A DNA stretch of 64,000 bases from Parerythrobacter aestuarii (GTDB lineage Bacteria > Pseudomonadota > Alphaproteobacteria > Sphingomonadales > Sphingomonadaceae), in NCBI RefSeq assembly GCF_030140925.1, contig NZ_JARBWD010000001.1:1674001-1738000 (forward strand). The letters run 5' to 3'. The notes beneath the pieces were generated by a model. The model had not been told where the DNA came from, searched no databases, and worked only from the letters and a program-made list of their open reading frames with translations. The stretch's first letter is position 1. Each line of letters starts with the position of its first letter. Made by a program: the position numbers and the translations under genes. This document shows positions 63,420-64,000 of this stretch, in pieces.

Positions 63420-64000
63420 ATGAGCCTGTCTGATCGCCCGCTAGTCCACCCCGACCGCAAAGTCTCCGGGTTTCGGCCCTTCAAGGCCTTCCATCACTTC
63501 AGCAAGCTGGTGAAAGACAAGGAAGACACCGAACAGGTTTTCCATATCATCGATGCGCTGAAGACCCGGAAGAGCGTGCGCCAGATGGAGGAATTCCTCG
63601 CCACGGACGAAGCGAAGATCCTGCTGGAGCGGGATGAAGAGCTCCCGAAACTTCTGGATGATCATGCGCGCTGGAGCCAATGTCCGCCGAATTCACTGGC
63701 TAGGCATTACATTGATTTCATGGAGCGCGAACAGCTGACGGCAGCCGGGCTGGTGGCCGAAAGCTACAAGTTCAAGCCGAAAGAGGAACGGCTGCCCGAC
63801 CTCTATGAATGGTACATTGAGCGGTTGCGCGACACGCATGACCTGTTCCACGTCCTCACCGGTTATGGGCGCGACCCGCTGGGTGAGATGTGTCTGCTTG
63901 GATTTAGCTACGAACAGAACCATTCGCCCGGGGTACTCTTCATCACATTGATGGCGGCACGCCAGAACAAGAAGGAGAGCGGCCTCAAGGAGCCGGTCGA
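63420..64000 (+). CDS. Second Coq4-family paralogue (runs off the window)
   Basis: The first 193 residues are visible. The Coq4 motif RLRDTHDLFHVLTGYGRDPLGEMCLLGF is intact. KAFHHFSKLVKDKEDTEQVFHIIDAL near the N-terminus is shared with the first paralogue (HHFRELLKDKEDTSHVFKIFEAL), so they are recent relatives. GAGGAG lies 6-8 bases before the ATG. The gene continues past 64000. Confidence 0.88.
   Translation, partial: MSLSDRPLVHPDRKVSGFRPFKAFHHFSKLVKDKEDTEQVFHIIDALKTRKSVRQMEEFLATDEAKILLERDEELPKLLDDHARWSQCPPNSLARHYIDFMEREQLTAAGLVAESYKFKPKEERLPDLYEWYIERLRDTHDLFHVLTGYGRDPLGEMCLLGFSYEQNHSPGVLFITLMAARQNKKESGLKEPV

Overview
The window is a gene-dense, high-GC chromosomal segment from an alphaproteobacterium. 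It is most likely a member of the Sphingomonadales, close to Erythrobacter and its relatives. This rests on sequence features, not a database search: LexA-type boxes of the alphaproteobacterial form (GTTC-N7-GTTC, seen here as GAAC-N7-GAAC); imuA/imuB/dnaE2 mutagenesis genes; PstA with the extended N-terminus usual in alphaproteobacteria; a long-form isocitrate lyase paired with an XRE/ScfR-type regulator; and palindromic repeats whose translation reads RHPGLDPGS. I see no phage, plasmid, insertion sequence or CRISPR array.

Layout. 1-9.0 kb: inositol monophosphatase, tRNA-Leu(CAA), a membrane protein, an SLC13 permease with an exported M20 amidohydrolase, then isocitrate lyase (with a small downstream ORF) divergent from its probable XRE-family regulator. 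9.1-15.8 kb: an EpsB-type sugar transferase followed by prsK-prsR-prsT, the signalling and TPR-lipoprotein genes that accompany XrtA/PEP-CTERM exopolysaccharide systems. 15.8-22.0 kb: transporters (SBF-like, DUF475/TerC, NSS, APC) and panB. 22.1-32.5 kb: a DNA-damage cluster of imuA-imuB, then (after two opposite-strand genes, PilZ and alpha-carbonic anhydrase) a radical SAM protein, UdgX and the error-prone polymerase DnaE2. LexA-like boxes precede both imuA and the radical SAM gene. 32.5-38.7 kb: phoR, pstC, pstA, pstB, phoU, phoB on the minus strand with a perfect Pho box before pstC, but no pstS.

38.8-50.1 kb: tRNA-Glu(UUC), recJ, a flavodoxin-like protein, an unrecognised protein, a nitronate-monooxygenase-like enzyme, an amidohydrolase, an exported vWA protein with a TonB-box-like N-terminus, a class II aldolase plus HD-domain pair, a Crp/Fnr regulator, and a soluble globin-type chemoreceptor in which the haem-proximal histidine position aligns with Gln. 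50.1-60.8 kb: leuA (with a possible Leu-rich leader peptide), thioesterase, epoxide hydrolase, an alpha-hydroxy-acid oxidase operon, YceI, and the branched-chain operon ilvB-ilvN-ilvC, with miaA upstream. 60.8-64 kb: serB and two Coq4-family paralogues flanking a nitroreductase. The two Coq4 genes carry the same TGACA-N4-TGTCA operator-like palindrome.

The strongest candidates for under-described biology are: (i) the apparently SOS-controlled linkage of a radical SAM enzyme and the covalent uracil-binding UdgX to the ImuAB-DnaE2 mutasome; (ii) a palindromic repeat inserted in frame into dnaE2, with two relatives elsewhere in the window; and (iii) the shared operator in front of the two coq4 paralogues.
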